A stretch of 64,000 nt of DNA from Puccinia triticina. Lineage: Eukaryota; Basidiomycota; Pucciniomycetes; Pucciniales; Pucciniaceae. Positions within the stretch are counted from its first letter, which is position 1; every line of letters begins with the position of its first letter. Of this stretch, positions 55,848 to 64,000 are shown in pieces. The DNA lies in contig NC_070570.1 in NCBI RefSeq assembly GCF_026914185.1, forward strand, positions 2,976,001 through 3,040,000. Reading direction: 5' to 3'. The notes below the pieces were generated by a model that worked only from the letters and a program-made list of their open reading frames with translations, was not told the DNA's origin and made no database searches. The position numbers and the translations under genes are program-made.

Positions 55848-55912
55848 AAAAAAAAAAAAAAAATGATCAGAAATACGATGAACCAAGAAAAGAAATTCCG
55901 GAAAGCAAAGGT

Positions 55913-56018
55913 GCTCAGTTGGAAGAGCAAGATTGGTGACCACCAAGCGTCTTGAAATCCCGTAGAGACGAGACTGTAAATATTGAGGTCGCTGGTTCGA
56001 TCCCGGCTCGGGGGACCA
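55913..56018 (+). other. tRNA-Tyr-like sequence forming the primer-binding region
   Basis: Reading plus (antisense to the element): D-arm-like GCTCAGTTGGAAGAGC (55913-55928), an extra segment of about 40 bases, anticodon loop CTGTAAA (anticodon GTA), AGGTC variable region, T-arm GCTGG-TTCGATC-CCGGC, acceptor 3' strand TCGGGGGA and CCA (56016-56018), two bases from the LTR. An ordinary primer-binding site covers about 18 bases; this match runs through the T arm and anticodon arm. The 5' acceptor strand is missing and the D-to-anticodon spacing is too long, so it is not a working tRNA gene. Confidence 0.75.
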
Positions 56019-56020
56019 AA

Positions 56021-56828
56021 TGTGGAACTCCGACCGGTGCTGGGCCGTCGGCAGTTACTGGAAGGGAATGTGCGCTGTTAAGCGCTGCCTTCGAGGTGGT
56101 CCAGGAGATTCTAGGATTCGAGTGATAGCGGAAGTTTGGGGGGGGGGATTTTGGTTTTGAGACGACGGGAGGTAGATTCCCGTCGGCGGTGGTTTGTTTG
56201 TTGAGAATCTGGGAAAAGAGCCGGTGAACTGGCCGGGGAAAGTGATCTAAACAAAAAGGACTCTAGGAAAGGGAACGGCGCCGGGGCTGAGAGGATGAAC
56301 TCAGAAGCTCCGCAAGTATAACGGCCAAGAAAGGTGGGGATCAATAGACTTTAAGATTCGGGACTCTTGAGTTTGACGGATGATCTGAGACAAAATTTTT
56401 GGTTCAGACAAAGTCCCTCCCCCCGCCCCATCATCTGAGTTCGAGCTGAACTCAGACTCCGGGGTTGTGACATGCTGTGGACAAGTCATCATACACCCGC
56501 GCGCACAAGCGCGCCACAACAACAAAAGAAGGGAGAAAAGAACAGAAAGGAAACAACACCAAAGAAAGAAAACCAACCCTCCGCATACAAAAACCTCTCC
56601 AACACGCGCATTTAAGAAACAGAAGAACATCAGACTGGGAAAGAAAAGAAGGGAAAAGCAACAAAAACAAGCACAAAGAGAACCGGGACCTGCTCCTGAA
56701 ACATCTTGATGATCCCGCCGCGCGCGCCACGCGCTGATTGATCTTGATGTCCTGTGATTTGATATCTTGATGGCTGAAAAACTTGAGGAATCTTCCGCGT
56801 CGTGGGCGCCACGAAACAGGCCACCACA
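56021..56828 (-). repeat. 5' LTR of the recent Ty3 element
   Basis: Sense start at 56828 (TGTGGTGGCC), sense end at 56021 (GAGTTCCACA), then TT and the primer-binding site TGGTCCCCCGAGCC. Confidence 0.92.
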
Positions 56829-57789
56829 ACGAGTACTTCAAATCAGCCAAATGGTAGCCAGAATGGATCGCCAAAGCTATACGACTGACTCGGGATATGT
56901 GGGTAACATTTTATAAGCCTGAACCACCAAATTCAACCCCTGTGGCATCATCGACAGTAAACGCAATTACTTCCAAGGTAAATTTCTCCGTTTTTTGACA
57001 AAAACTCAGTTGGTTTTGTCATCCTGAAGACTAATATCCACCTTAATATTCCACAGCCTAGGACCAGCATGCTTGCTGGACTTGGTAGTGCTGCTGCAGC
57101 TTGAGGCGGACACCTCTTGTCTGACCCGTTGGATGCTTGGCTTGCCAGGGGACTCATACTGGATGGTAACGAACCCGTAAATCCGCTGAGGTGGTGGCTC
57201 CAGCAAAAGATTTCTGGAATACTCATGGGGGTCTCTTATATATGGCACTGGACGTCTTGAGCTGTCCGGGTGAGTTTGAAATTTAGAGAAATCTTTCATG
57301 TGTTGAATTAAATAATCATCCAATTCAACCATCTAAACAATTACAGCAACCTCTGTTGATGTGAAGCAGGCGTTCAGCTTTGGGCGCGATTATATTTCAA
57401 CAAGAAGGCACAAGCTCTCAGCTCAGTCCTTAAGCAGAGGTATGACGGTGACTTTCTATTCAAAGAAGGGAAAGATTGCGGTAGGTACCTTGGCTAAGTG
57501 GAAGGATGATATTCAGCAAGCAAAGAAAGGAAAGGCAACAGAGACAAGAGACAAGGGGGGGAGAAATATTATAGTAGTAGAATGAGTACAGACCAAAGAA
57601 ACACAATCTAAACCTTTTTTTGAGTGTTTTTTTTAAGGGCGGTACTGCCGGTATACCGGCAGTATACTGCCTGACACCGCCCTGGCGGTGCTGGGTGCGG
57701 TGCCGGGTATGAGGTTTGGCCCACAAATCAGTCTGGTACCCGGACCCGCGGGCGGTACCCGGGTCCTGTTTGCCATCTTTACTCCACAG

Positions 57790-58051
57790 GCAAACTGCCA
57801 AAGCCGTTTTCCTGGGAGCAAGGCAAACTGCCAAAGCCGTTTTCCTGGGAGCAAGGCAAACTGCCAAAGCCGTTTTCCTGGGAGCAAGGCAAACTGCCAA
57901 AGCCGTTTTCCTGGGAGCAAACTCCACAGGCAAACTGCCAAAGCAGTTTTCCTGGGAGCAAACTCCACAGGCAAACTGCAAAAGCAGTTTTCCTGGGAGC
58001 AAACTCCACAGGCAAACTGCAAAAGCAGTTTTCCTGGGAGCAAGCTCCACA
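57790..58051 (+). repeat. Hairpin array right of the hAT (AAACTGC units)
   Basis: Seven tandem units of 34-43 bp built on gcaaactgccaaagccgttttcctggg-type sequence (shown by its parts GCAAACTGC, AAAGC, GTTTTCCTGGGAGC). The units without the ACTCCACAG extension are 34 bp, those with it 43 bp. Continuous with 45370-45473 before the hAT inserted. Confidence 0.85.
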
Positions 58052-58886
58052 TGTCAGCCTTAGAGTCAACACAGCTGACCTAAAGTCTGCCTTTTTTCTA
58101 CTTTTTACATATGAATTACTACATATCTTTTTCATCTTAAGAGATATCCTTGTTCTGAATTCAGATTCTGCTTCCTCATGCAATTTCAAACCTAGTTACA
58201 ACTTACAAATTCTTTGTAACTCTACTCCTTCCCTGAGTTCTTGAGTTGTGGCGCGCATGCGCAGTTGTGACATGTCAGCGCTACCAGGCGCGCCAAACAC
58301 ATGTACATATGTAATTACATAAGCAAACTATGAAAATTTTAGAAGTCAGGATTCTACAAACCACGCCCCAGATAACCCAGGATCACCACCAAAGAGGATA
58401 CCACGCTCCCAGTACACCTACCGTCACAGGCGCCTAGGTTATTGACAGTAAGTATAATATTTCTCTGAACCTTGATTATCCAGAGTGCTACTCTGTGTCT
58501 CTTGATTGCTTCTCTTTATTTCTCTTCACACCAACCCCTCTCAAGATCAAGGTTACTCTGTTAATCCTAGACTTAGTCTAAAAATCAGAGCAGATTAGAT
58601 TTACTATTCTGTGTCCCCCCACCATCTCCTTGTGCGCGCGGAGGCTGTAGCCCCTGTTGGTATGGCACAGCTGTCCTTACCACTTTTCCAGGTGGTTCAA
58701 GTTGACTTTGAGGATCGTCTTATAAAGAGTAGATAGACCCCCTCCAGATCATTTCTTTCTCTTTCTCCTTCTCTTTCTCTCTCTTTTTCTCTCTCCTTCT
58801 GTTTGTAGTTCTTTATCCCAAGAAATACAACCAGGGTCCCCCATTTCTCTTGTGTCCTGTAGTCACTTTAGAGGCTCAGGCTCACA
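58052..58886 (+). mobile_element. Solo LTR, family X
   Basis: 835 bp, TGTCAGCC...GGCTCACA, flanked by CCACA (58047-58051, 58887-58891), inserted in the hairpin array. Related to 3365-7504 and 12621-13588 but more diverged and about 130 bp shorter. It carries the CT-rich block and CGCCTAGG landmark of the family. Confidence 0.92.
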
Positions 58887-59079
58887 CCACAGGCAAACTG
58901 CAAAAGCAGTTTTCCTGGGAGCAAACTCTGCAAAAGCAGTTTTGCTGGGAGCAAACTTCCAAATCAGTTTTCCTGGGTGCAAAATCCACAGGCAGCTTTG
59001 CCAGGACGCCAAACTGCTGGCCGAGCAGTTTAAGGTGCTTGCCAAGCGGGTAACAAGATTTTTGTCCTATTGGTTGATT
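58887..59079 (+). repeat. Last part of the hairpin train
   Basis: Two or three more AAACTGC/GCAAAAGCAGTTTT units, then CTGCTGGCCGAGCAG and GTGCTTGCCAAGC, which recall the GAGCAGGT hairpins at 44200-45180. Confidence 0.75.
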
Positions 59080-59303
59080 AGGGGGTTTCAAAGTTGGCCA
59101 GATGCGACTTGCATGCACTTTTGCAAGTCGGTGTTCAAGTTCATTCTTGAACACCGAGTTGCAAAAGTGCATGCAAGCCACATTGTACTACACCCCTTAA
59201 GCCTGCTTGAATTTATTTTTGAAATTTGGTGTTCAATAAAAGCCTTGAACAACAACTTGCAAAGGTGCATGCAAGTTGTGCATGGCCAACTTTGAATCCC
59301 CCT
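59080..59303. mobile_element. MITE of 224 bp
   Basis: Ends AGGGGGTTTCAAAGTTGGCC and the complement of AGGGGGATTCAAAGTTGGCC; flanked by ATT (59077-59079, 59304-59306). The interior folds further (GTGTTCAAGTTCATTCTTGAACAC is split as GTGTTCAAG/CTTGAACAC, and TTGCATGCAC/GTGCATGCAA). A 3-bp duplication would fit a Harbinger-type element. Confidence 0.75.
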
Positions 59304-59306
59304 ATT

Positions 59307-60584
59307 AAACTTAAACAGATAACTCAACCTTCAGTCTCAAAAGTCTCAGCTTTCTATATCTTTAATAGCTTCAGCCGGCTCCTGTGCCACTCTTAAGTAA
59401 AAACACAGATTTCTAGCTTACTAAAAGTCCAGTATTTGTAACTAGTTCTAGCTCTATCATTGAAGCAATAACACTCTTAGTTGTTCAAGTTTTACAGTCT
59501 TGTAACACTCAAACCAGTCAACCTCAGCAAATAGCTAGGAGTGGAACAAAAAATGGCTGGTAGATCTTGTGAAACAGTAAACTCCAGTGCTTTCAAACAC
59601 TCTGCAGTAAATTAGAGTACAAGTGACAATCAAGACTCCATGAAGTGCCCATAACTGGAACCAGATGGCAACAAATTTCCTATCTGGAAGCAAAAAGTGA
59701 AGCTGTGGTGAGATCAATCAACCATTAACAATGTCAAGATAGTATAGTTTTAAATTATAAAATACATTATAAACTACATATTAATCTTTTTAGTACAAAT
59801 ACTTTACATTAAATCTTTTTCCTCAGATTTCACGTCTTTTTATCACCCAGAAAACCTGTGATAGTTCACTCAGCAGAATTCAATAACGCCACAAATTAGC
59901 ACAGTAAAGTATTAGTTTCACACGTATATTCAAGCTCATATTAGGCGCACAGCCACTTCTGTCTGTTTTGTTTTCACACAAAATTCCCCACAGTGATTTA
60001 CATTTCACATGTTGGTAAATCTCATCTTAGATGTGATTTTCTTTCCCAATGTAGCCATTTCATTTCACAACACATTAATTTCTTTTCAAACCACATTAAT
60101 TTATTTTTCACACTATGATAATTTATTTCACACTACATACATTATTGCAAATCACTAAAACCACTCTCAGACAAGTTTTCATCTATAAAAGGAGGCCTTC
60201 CTTGCCCCTTCCTGTTACCTTTTTCCCCATGCTTGCACTAAATAGTAATATTAAGAGATTACTTCCGCATTCATCACTTTATTATAGTTAGATCATCATA
60301 GTTAAGAATTAGATCATAAATTTAGAAATTGATAATTATAACTTGCCCTTGACAACAAACCCAATCACGTCATTCATAACATCTCTTTATGCGCACAAAA
60401 CCTGGTTCTTAGGTTCTGAAAAAGCTAGATAATAGAATAATTCAGTAGATTGGGCCACACTAAAATTCTTAGTGTCAAATTTTTCCAAAGTTTATTATAG
60501 GAAGGCAGCCCTTCAAACACCTTTAGCCTAAACTTCCCTAGTTTTGCTATTATTCCCTTCCAAGCTCAGATCACGCCTTGTGTA
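59307..60584. other. AT-rich non-coding stretch
   Basis: No ORF or repeat family that I can support. Many short TTTCACA and CATTTCACA motifs at 59930-60150. Confidence 0.4.
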
Positions 60585-60750
60585 GAAGTCCCACAATGCA
60601 CACCCCTCTCCCGGGGGGATGCCCACGCCAAAGCCCTTGAAAAAGGGCGTGTGGGGCCACATGCCCGCCCCACTCCCTATTTTATCCCTTGGTGTGGGAC
60701 CCAAAGGGCGTGCAAGGGTGTTCATGCCCCTACTTACATAATGCACTATG
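60585..60750 (-). repeat. Dispersed repeat Y, copy 1 (inverted relative to copy 2)
   Basis: Contains CCCTATTTTATCCCT, GTGTGGGACCCAAAGGGCG and CATAATGCACTATGTA. Matches the complement of 63730-63890 (GGGTCCCACACTGAGGG, CTAAAATAGGG). Confidence 0.6.
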
Positions 60751-61829
60751 TAAATCCAAGTTTATTAAAGACACAGTTTTTCCAGAATTAAAAAAAAAAT
60801 AAGATCAAGGGTTCCCCCTTACAATTATACAAAATGAGAAAAAAACATCATGGGTTTCCCCATCAACCAAAGTTCAAAAAAAAAAAAAAAAAACAGGTGG
60901 GGTTTTCCCACTACAAAAACCAGGATACAAAAAAAGGGGAATTTTACATAAGAAAAATCTGAGTTTATTGACAAGAAAATCTCTACCAGCCTTCCAACAT
61001 CAGCAAAGCTGTGCCCCCAGGCTCACCACCCAGCCCGCTTCAAGCGCACGGGTCAAAAGTGATAGACGTGAAGGCCCCCGGCCCGCAGCTAAGGCTGCAG
61101 ACCCGTGGGGGGCCCACTCTTCAGCCCCTCAGACTGCACACGTGCAACAGCGGAGGGGCAAGGACGAACCGTCCGCTAGAAGTGCAGCGGCAGAGGACGC
61201 CCTGGGGGTATTGATGTTCATCAAGCCCTCCCTTTTATACACAATGCTCTTCCATGTCTCGCTTCCGCGGCCGCGTTTTCACCCTTGGCATTCGCGATGA
61301 GACCCTTGGATCAAAATATGGACTGGTTCTTCTCATTGTCAGCACCATGAGGACAACCATCGCCAGAAAACATGTTAAGAAGCTTCCTGTTTGGCATTGA
61401 TTGTGCAATCACGACGCCACAGCCTGGTAACAATACAAGCGCGCCAGTCACGCAGAATTCTAACGCAAGACGCATGTACATACACGCTTGCCTCCCTCCT
61501 ATTTGGCCTCACCTTACACAATCCACCCCGCGGCCCTTGCAACTGTCATTGCTTTAAAGTTGATTGGCCCAGCCACCATGACAGTCTCCATCCACATCAC
61601 CCAGACCCTCCTATAACCACTTCTGCAGCACACCACATCTCACCAGTGTGAATAGCCTCCCCTAGCAGCCACTGTCAGGAACCTCCAATTTGCTTTTTCA
61701 CCACTTAGAAAGAGAAGAAAAGCCCCAGAAGCCCACACTCAGAGCACTTCACTCCCTTGACCACGACCACACCCAACACTGTAGACCGCCAAGCACTCAT
61801 GATCTCAAAATTTTCCTGCCCTTTGAGCC

Positions 61830-62690
61830 CCCACATTGCCAAGCACATCTTTGTCCCTCTGCTTCAGCGCGTGCCTCACCACCTTGCCAAAATTGATGAA
61901 GGCATGACTAAGGTGTTGTGGATGATGCCGTCTGCAGAGCTGGGAGAAGATAACGGCGGCGTCGAGCAGAGTCTGGGCAATCATTTTGGACTGCTGGAGT
62001 TTTCAAACACGGTGCAAGAGATGGTTGAGGTGTTTGCCGAGCAAGCGCTATCGGGGGGGCGTTGACCAGAGTGATTTCCTGAGCTGGGCAGGCACGGAAG
62101 AGCGGCTATTCGAGATCCGGGTGGACGGGCTCGTGGCCTATGGCCTCAGTCTCGCCATTGACCAGCTTTTCAGCTTCTTGGACTAAGCGCTGCTCGCCCT
62201 CCAACATCCTTGTGAATTTCTGCCAAGCTTGTTTGATCAGAAGCAGCAGGACGGCCCCCAATAGACTGAGGAGGACAAGCCTCAGCCTACGCGAACTTGT
62301 CAAGCCGTCGTGGCACACCTCAATATCATCTCCCAGTCCCTCGTTGGCCGCTCCAACAGTCTCAGACAGATCTTGGACATATTGACCAAGAAATTGGGCT
62401 CTGCATCCACATGTGCATCTTGGAACGGCAGACTAAAACAAACAAATGGATGTGAACACAGCCTGCTATGCAAAATGGACGACAATCTCTGTCCCCGCCT
62501 CTGTCCAGCTACAAATAGACCTGGGCCGACACCTGGCCCACTACTACTTCTTTTCCCCCTCGATCAGGCTCGCCGCCACCCACTTGGGCTTCCTCAACCC
62601 CAAGGCCTCACCTGCTTCCTCTGTGAGCTTGGTGGCGTTGGGGCCACTAAGCTTGGTCTGCTGAGTGTCAACAATCTTAATGAGGTCTAT
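61830..62690 (+). pseudogene. Captured gene fragments, unknown protein
   Basis: A frame with protein-like content runs from about 61850 (LLQRVPHHLAKIDEGMTKVL) to 62070. A second frame from about 62155 reads DQLFSFLD, TAA, ALLALQHPCEFLPSLFDQ, TAG, TEEDKPQPTRTCQAVV and on to about 62395, with two stops in the same frame. A third piece at 62448-62660 reads DVNTACYAKWTTISVPAS and on to GLILDG-free helical sequence ending at a stop. I do not recognise the parent gene. The helical look and scattered stops fit host exons captured by a Helitron and decaying. Confidence 0.35.
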
Positions 62691-62903
62691 CTCCTTCCTC
62701 ACATTGTATGGATACCCATATGTTTTTTTCTGAAACTGATTGCATTCTTGTGGCCTGTGTTTTTTCGCCGGTTTATTCAGCAACACACCAATTGGAAACA
62801 TGTGCAGTCTGTTGTTGATTGCAAAGTCGACGGGATTGGCGTTAAGCACTGTCTGATCTGCTACATAAAGAAATATTTGCCGTTATTTATAGTGCTGATT
62901 TAG

Positions 62904-63540
62904 CTTGATCTCAAATAGATAACACATGTTCTTGTCTTACCATCAATAGATATATTATTGAATATCTCCCTGAACTGAGTAATGGGATGGAATTTAGTAG
63001 TAGCATGAAGAAAGTCAGAATCATTGATAGAATATATGGTGAGTTGGTGAGTATTCATATTCATATCAAGTGCATCTATTGAAATGTGGAGCACATGCCA
63101 TGTCATTGCTCAAACTCAAACTTATCATCAATTCTTCTTTTTAAAAAACTGAATTAACATCAAGACCACATGATTTAAAGCGGGAAATTTCATGTAAACA
63201 TAACAGCTGTATATTATGTTACTTGATTTTGCACAGATACCAGATTTACCCCTCTCACATGATAAATTATAAATTTCAGGGCTTGTTTACAAGAGGGGAA
63301 AATATTTTTCAATCAGTTATTGAAAATACAAAATTTGATGTTAACAATCCTGGAGGCTGAGCTGTGTATTTTCAAATTTGTGATTCCAGACAGAGCTCTC
63401 AATCTTAAAAAGGAAATAAATAAGTAAGTTCATAATCCAGATGAAGCATGTTACCATGACGTCTGAGAGTGTGAAATTGAAATTCAAGGATCTATCCAGC
63501 TTTGCCAAAATTTTAAGCTGAAAAATCTCTGGATTTTGGG
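62904..63540. other. AT-rich non-coding end of the Helitron
   Basis: Nothing coding seen. Confidence 0.4.
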
Positions 63541-63546
63541 TCTGCA

Positions 63547-63571
63547 GCGGCAGAGCCGCCTTGGCCTCTAG
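63547..63571 (+). other. Helitron 3' terminus (second)
   Basis: Same structure as 16922-16946 with the hairpin loop AGA instead of GTA. Confidence 0.75.
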
Positions 63572-63605
63572 TTATGTACATAGAACAGCCCCTCCCTTTG
63601 TCCTG

Positions 63606-63628
63606 CCCCCCCCCCCCCCCCCCCCCCA
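63606..63628 (+). repeat. Poly-C run
   Basis: A homopolymer of 23 C directly after the Helitron end region; its length is likely to be unreliable. Confidence 0.9.
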
Positions 63629-63689
63629 GGCCCCTACTCCCTGCTGTTCAAAGGGGAAAGAGGGAAGAAGGGGCAGAGATCTCGCCCCT

Positions 63690-63905
63690 CCCGGCCCTCT
63701 TCAGCTGTGAGGGGCCGTTTTATGTACATAATGTACATAGACATGGGTGTGCATGGGCGTGCAGGTGCACGCCCATGCAAGGCTTTGCGCACCCTCACAC
63801 GCCCCTTGCGCACCCTTTCACACCCATGCAGAGGCATGCACGCCCTTCGGGTCCCACACTGAGGGCTAAAATAGGGTGTGGGGCCCTGTAGAGCGCAGAG
63901 GTCAT
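63690..63905 (+). repeat. Dispersed repeat Y, copy 2
   Basis: Rich in GGGCGTGCA/TGCACGCCC inverted motifs, with GGGTCCCACACTGAGGG and CTAAAATAGGG matching the complement of copy 1. Confidence 0.6.
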
Positions 63906-64000
63906 AATAGTGTACAAAATAGGAAAACTCCCCCAAGGGGAAAATCATATGGCCATGGAGGTATGGTGTTTATAGTATTTGCAAGTATGTAATTGGGTTG

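Larger units (their letters stand above)
48158..56828 (-). mobile_element. Ty3/Gypsy retrotransposon, recent, complete LTRs
   Basis: 807/808-bp LTRs (48158-48964, 56021-56828) with about three differences seen, TG...CA ends, flanked by ACGA (48154-48157, 56829-56832) with the hAT reading frame resuming exactly. Minus orientation: leader with tRNA-like primer-binding region, gag (55683-54163), protease (54162-53557), pol (about 53560-49166). Low LTR divergence means the insertion is young. Few coding lesions: one TGA in gag and one TAA at the start of pol. Confidence 0.92.
45753..57585 (+). pseudogene. hAT transposase gene, split by an LTR retrotransposon
   Basis: ATG at 45753. Exons include 45753-45927 (basic, S/P-rich), a BED-type zinc finger split by an intron (YPCQM at 46100, then SSCGNLNKHASIC near 46205), 46395-46581, 46643-46875 (LGVDVWQSPNGFD, first acidic catalytic region), 46960-47225 (WVRCFAHVLNL), 47530-47700 (RTQWNSTLLQLQ) and 47757-48157. 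Coding sequence then jumps over the LTR element and resumes at 56829-56980 (DEYFKSAKW at the junction), with the dimerisation region at 57350-57585 (AFSFGRDYISTRRHKLSAQSLSRG). Apart from the insertion there are stops at W-TAG near 56855 and in the segment 57060-57250, so it is decayed. Confidence 0.85.
45482..57781 (+). mobile_element. hAT transposon, complete ends, enlarged by an LTR element
   Basis: Flanked by the 8-bp duplication CTCCACAG (45474-45481, 57782-57789). Terminal inverted repeats TAGGGATGGCAAA (left) and TAAAGATGGCAAA (right, complement), followed on both sides by GC-rich subterminal DNA with many GGTACC and GGTGCCGGGT motifs. Without the 8671-bp LTR element at 48158-56828 it is about 3.6 kb and carries one multi-exon transposase gene. 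It is inserted in the AAACTGC hairpin array. Confidence 0.9.
60968..63571 (+). mobile_element. Second Helitron, 3' portion with captured fragments (left end arbitrary)
   Basis: The 3' terminus at 63547-63571 has hairpin GCGGC-AGA-GCCGC, spacer cttggcct and CTAG before T, nearly identical to 16922-16946 apart from the loop. The left end is not identified; 60968 is only where gene-like sequence starts. The interior carries GC-richer exon-like pieces (61690-62700) in AT-rich surroundings. Confidence 0.6.

Noticed and set aside
55911..56018. A functional tRNA-Tyr gene
   Set aside because: The 5' acceptor strand is absent and the D arm is about 40 bases too far from the anticodon; its place at the LTR marks it as a primer-binding region.
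57460..58189. Repeated FSWEQ/NCQSRFPGS ORFs
   Set aside because: They are translations of the tandem hairpin array; the same peptides arise from non-coding units on both strands.

Overview
The window is eukaryotic, repeat-dense DNA, most likely from a rust fungus (Pucciniales) or a close basidiomycete relative. Evidence: multi-exon genes with roughly 50-110 bp GT-AG introns, an OTU peptidase gene beside a Plavaka/CACTA-like transposase, a GCM-zinc-finger MULE, and many Ty3/Gypsy elements. The taxonomic call is inference. I see no confidently functional housekeeping gene; almost everything is transposable element, captured gene fragment or decayed gene, stacked by nested insertion.

Layout. 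1-13588: a minus-strand Ty3 chromovirus whose pol is split by a solo LTR of the opposite orientation (3365-7504, TSD ATTGA); that LTR is itself split by a 3.2-kb gag-only LTR element (4104-7274, TSD CTGTA). 13589-16946: a Helitron 3' part carrying a dead kinesin motor. 17101-18283: a small minus-strand multi-exon gene with a SAM-like C-terminus. 19061-20038: a foldback/MITE-like element made of alternating TTGGAGT/ACTCCAA motifs. 21021-30584: an OTU peptidase gene broken by a second gag-only LTR element (21358-24322, TSD CGTAA) and by a complete MULE (24776-29839, 9-bp TSD). 30690-34812: the convergent Plavaka-like transposase. 35604-37500: an unknown multi-exon gene. 37784-42330: a dead single-frame Ty3 polyprotein with TGA at nine of ten stops, interrupted by a 443-bp solo LTR. 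42319-43600: a hAT fragment cut by a third gag-only LTR element.

43606-59303: a train of unrelated hairpins with a 12.3-kb hAT element (45482-57781, 8-bp TSD) inserted into it. That hAT contains a nearly complete, recent Ty3 element (48158-56828, 4-bp TSD), and another solo LTR (58052-58886, TSD CCACA) sits in the same array. 60585-63900: a second Helitron end with captured fragments, flanked by inverted copies of another repeat.

The features most worth a second look are: a family of gag-only LTR elements with duplicated, covarying hairpins in their LTRs, each carrying a 5' splice-donor sequence at its base; a Ty3 element whose primer-binding region contains most of a tRNA-Tyr-like sequence, with a gag/protease stop, a U-UUU-UUG slippery site at the protease/pol boundary, and five copies of one internal module; a GCM-MULE-USP-like protein in a MULE with perfect TSD; and hairpin trains used as insertion targets. 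Coordinates of domains and motifs come from reading the sequence and its translations; no database search was possible.
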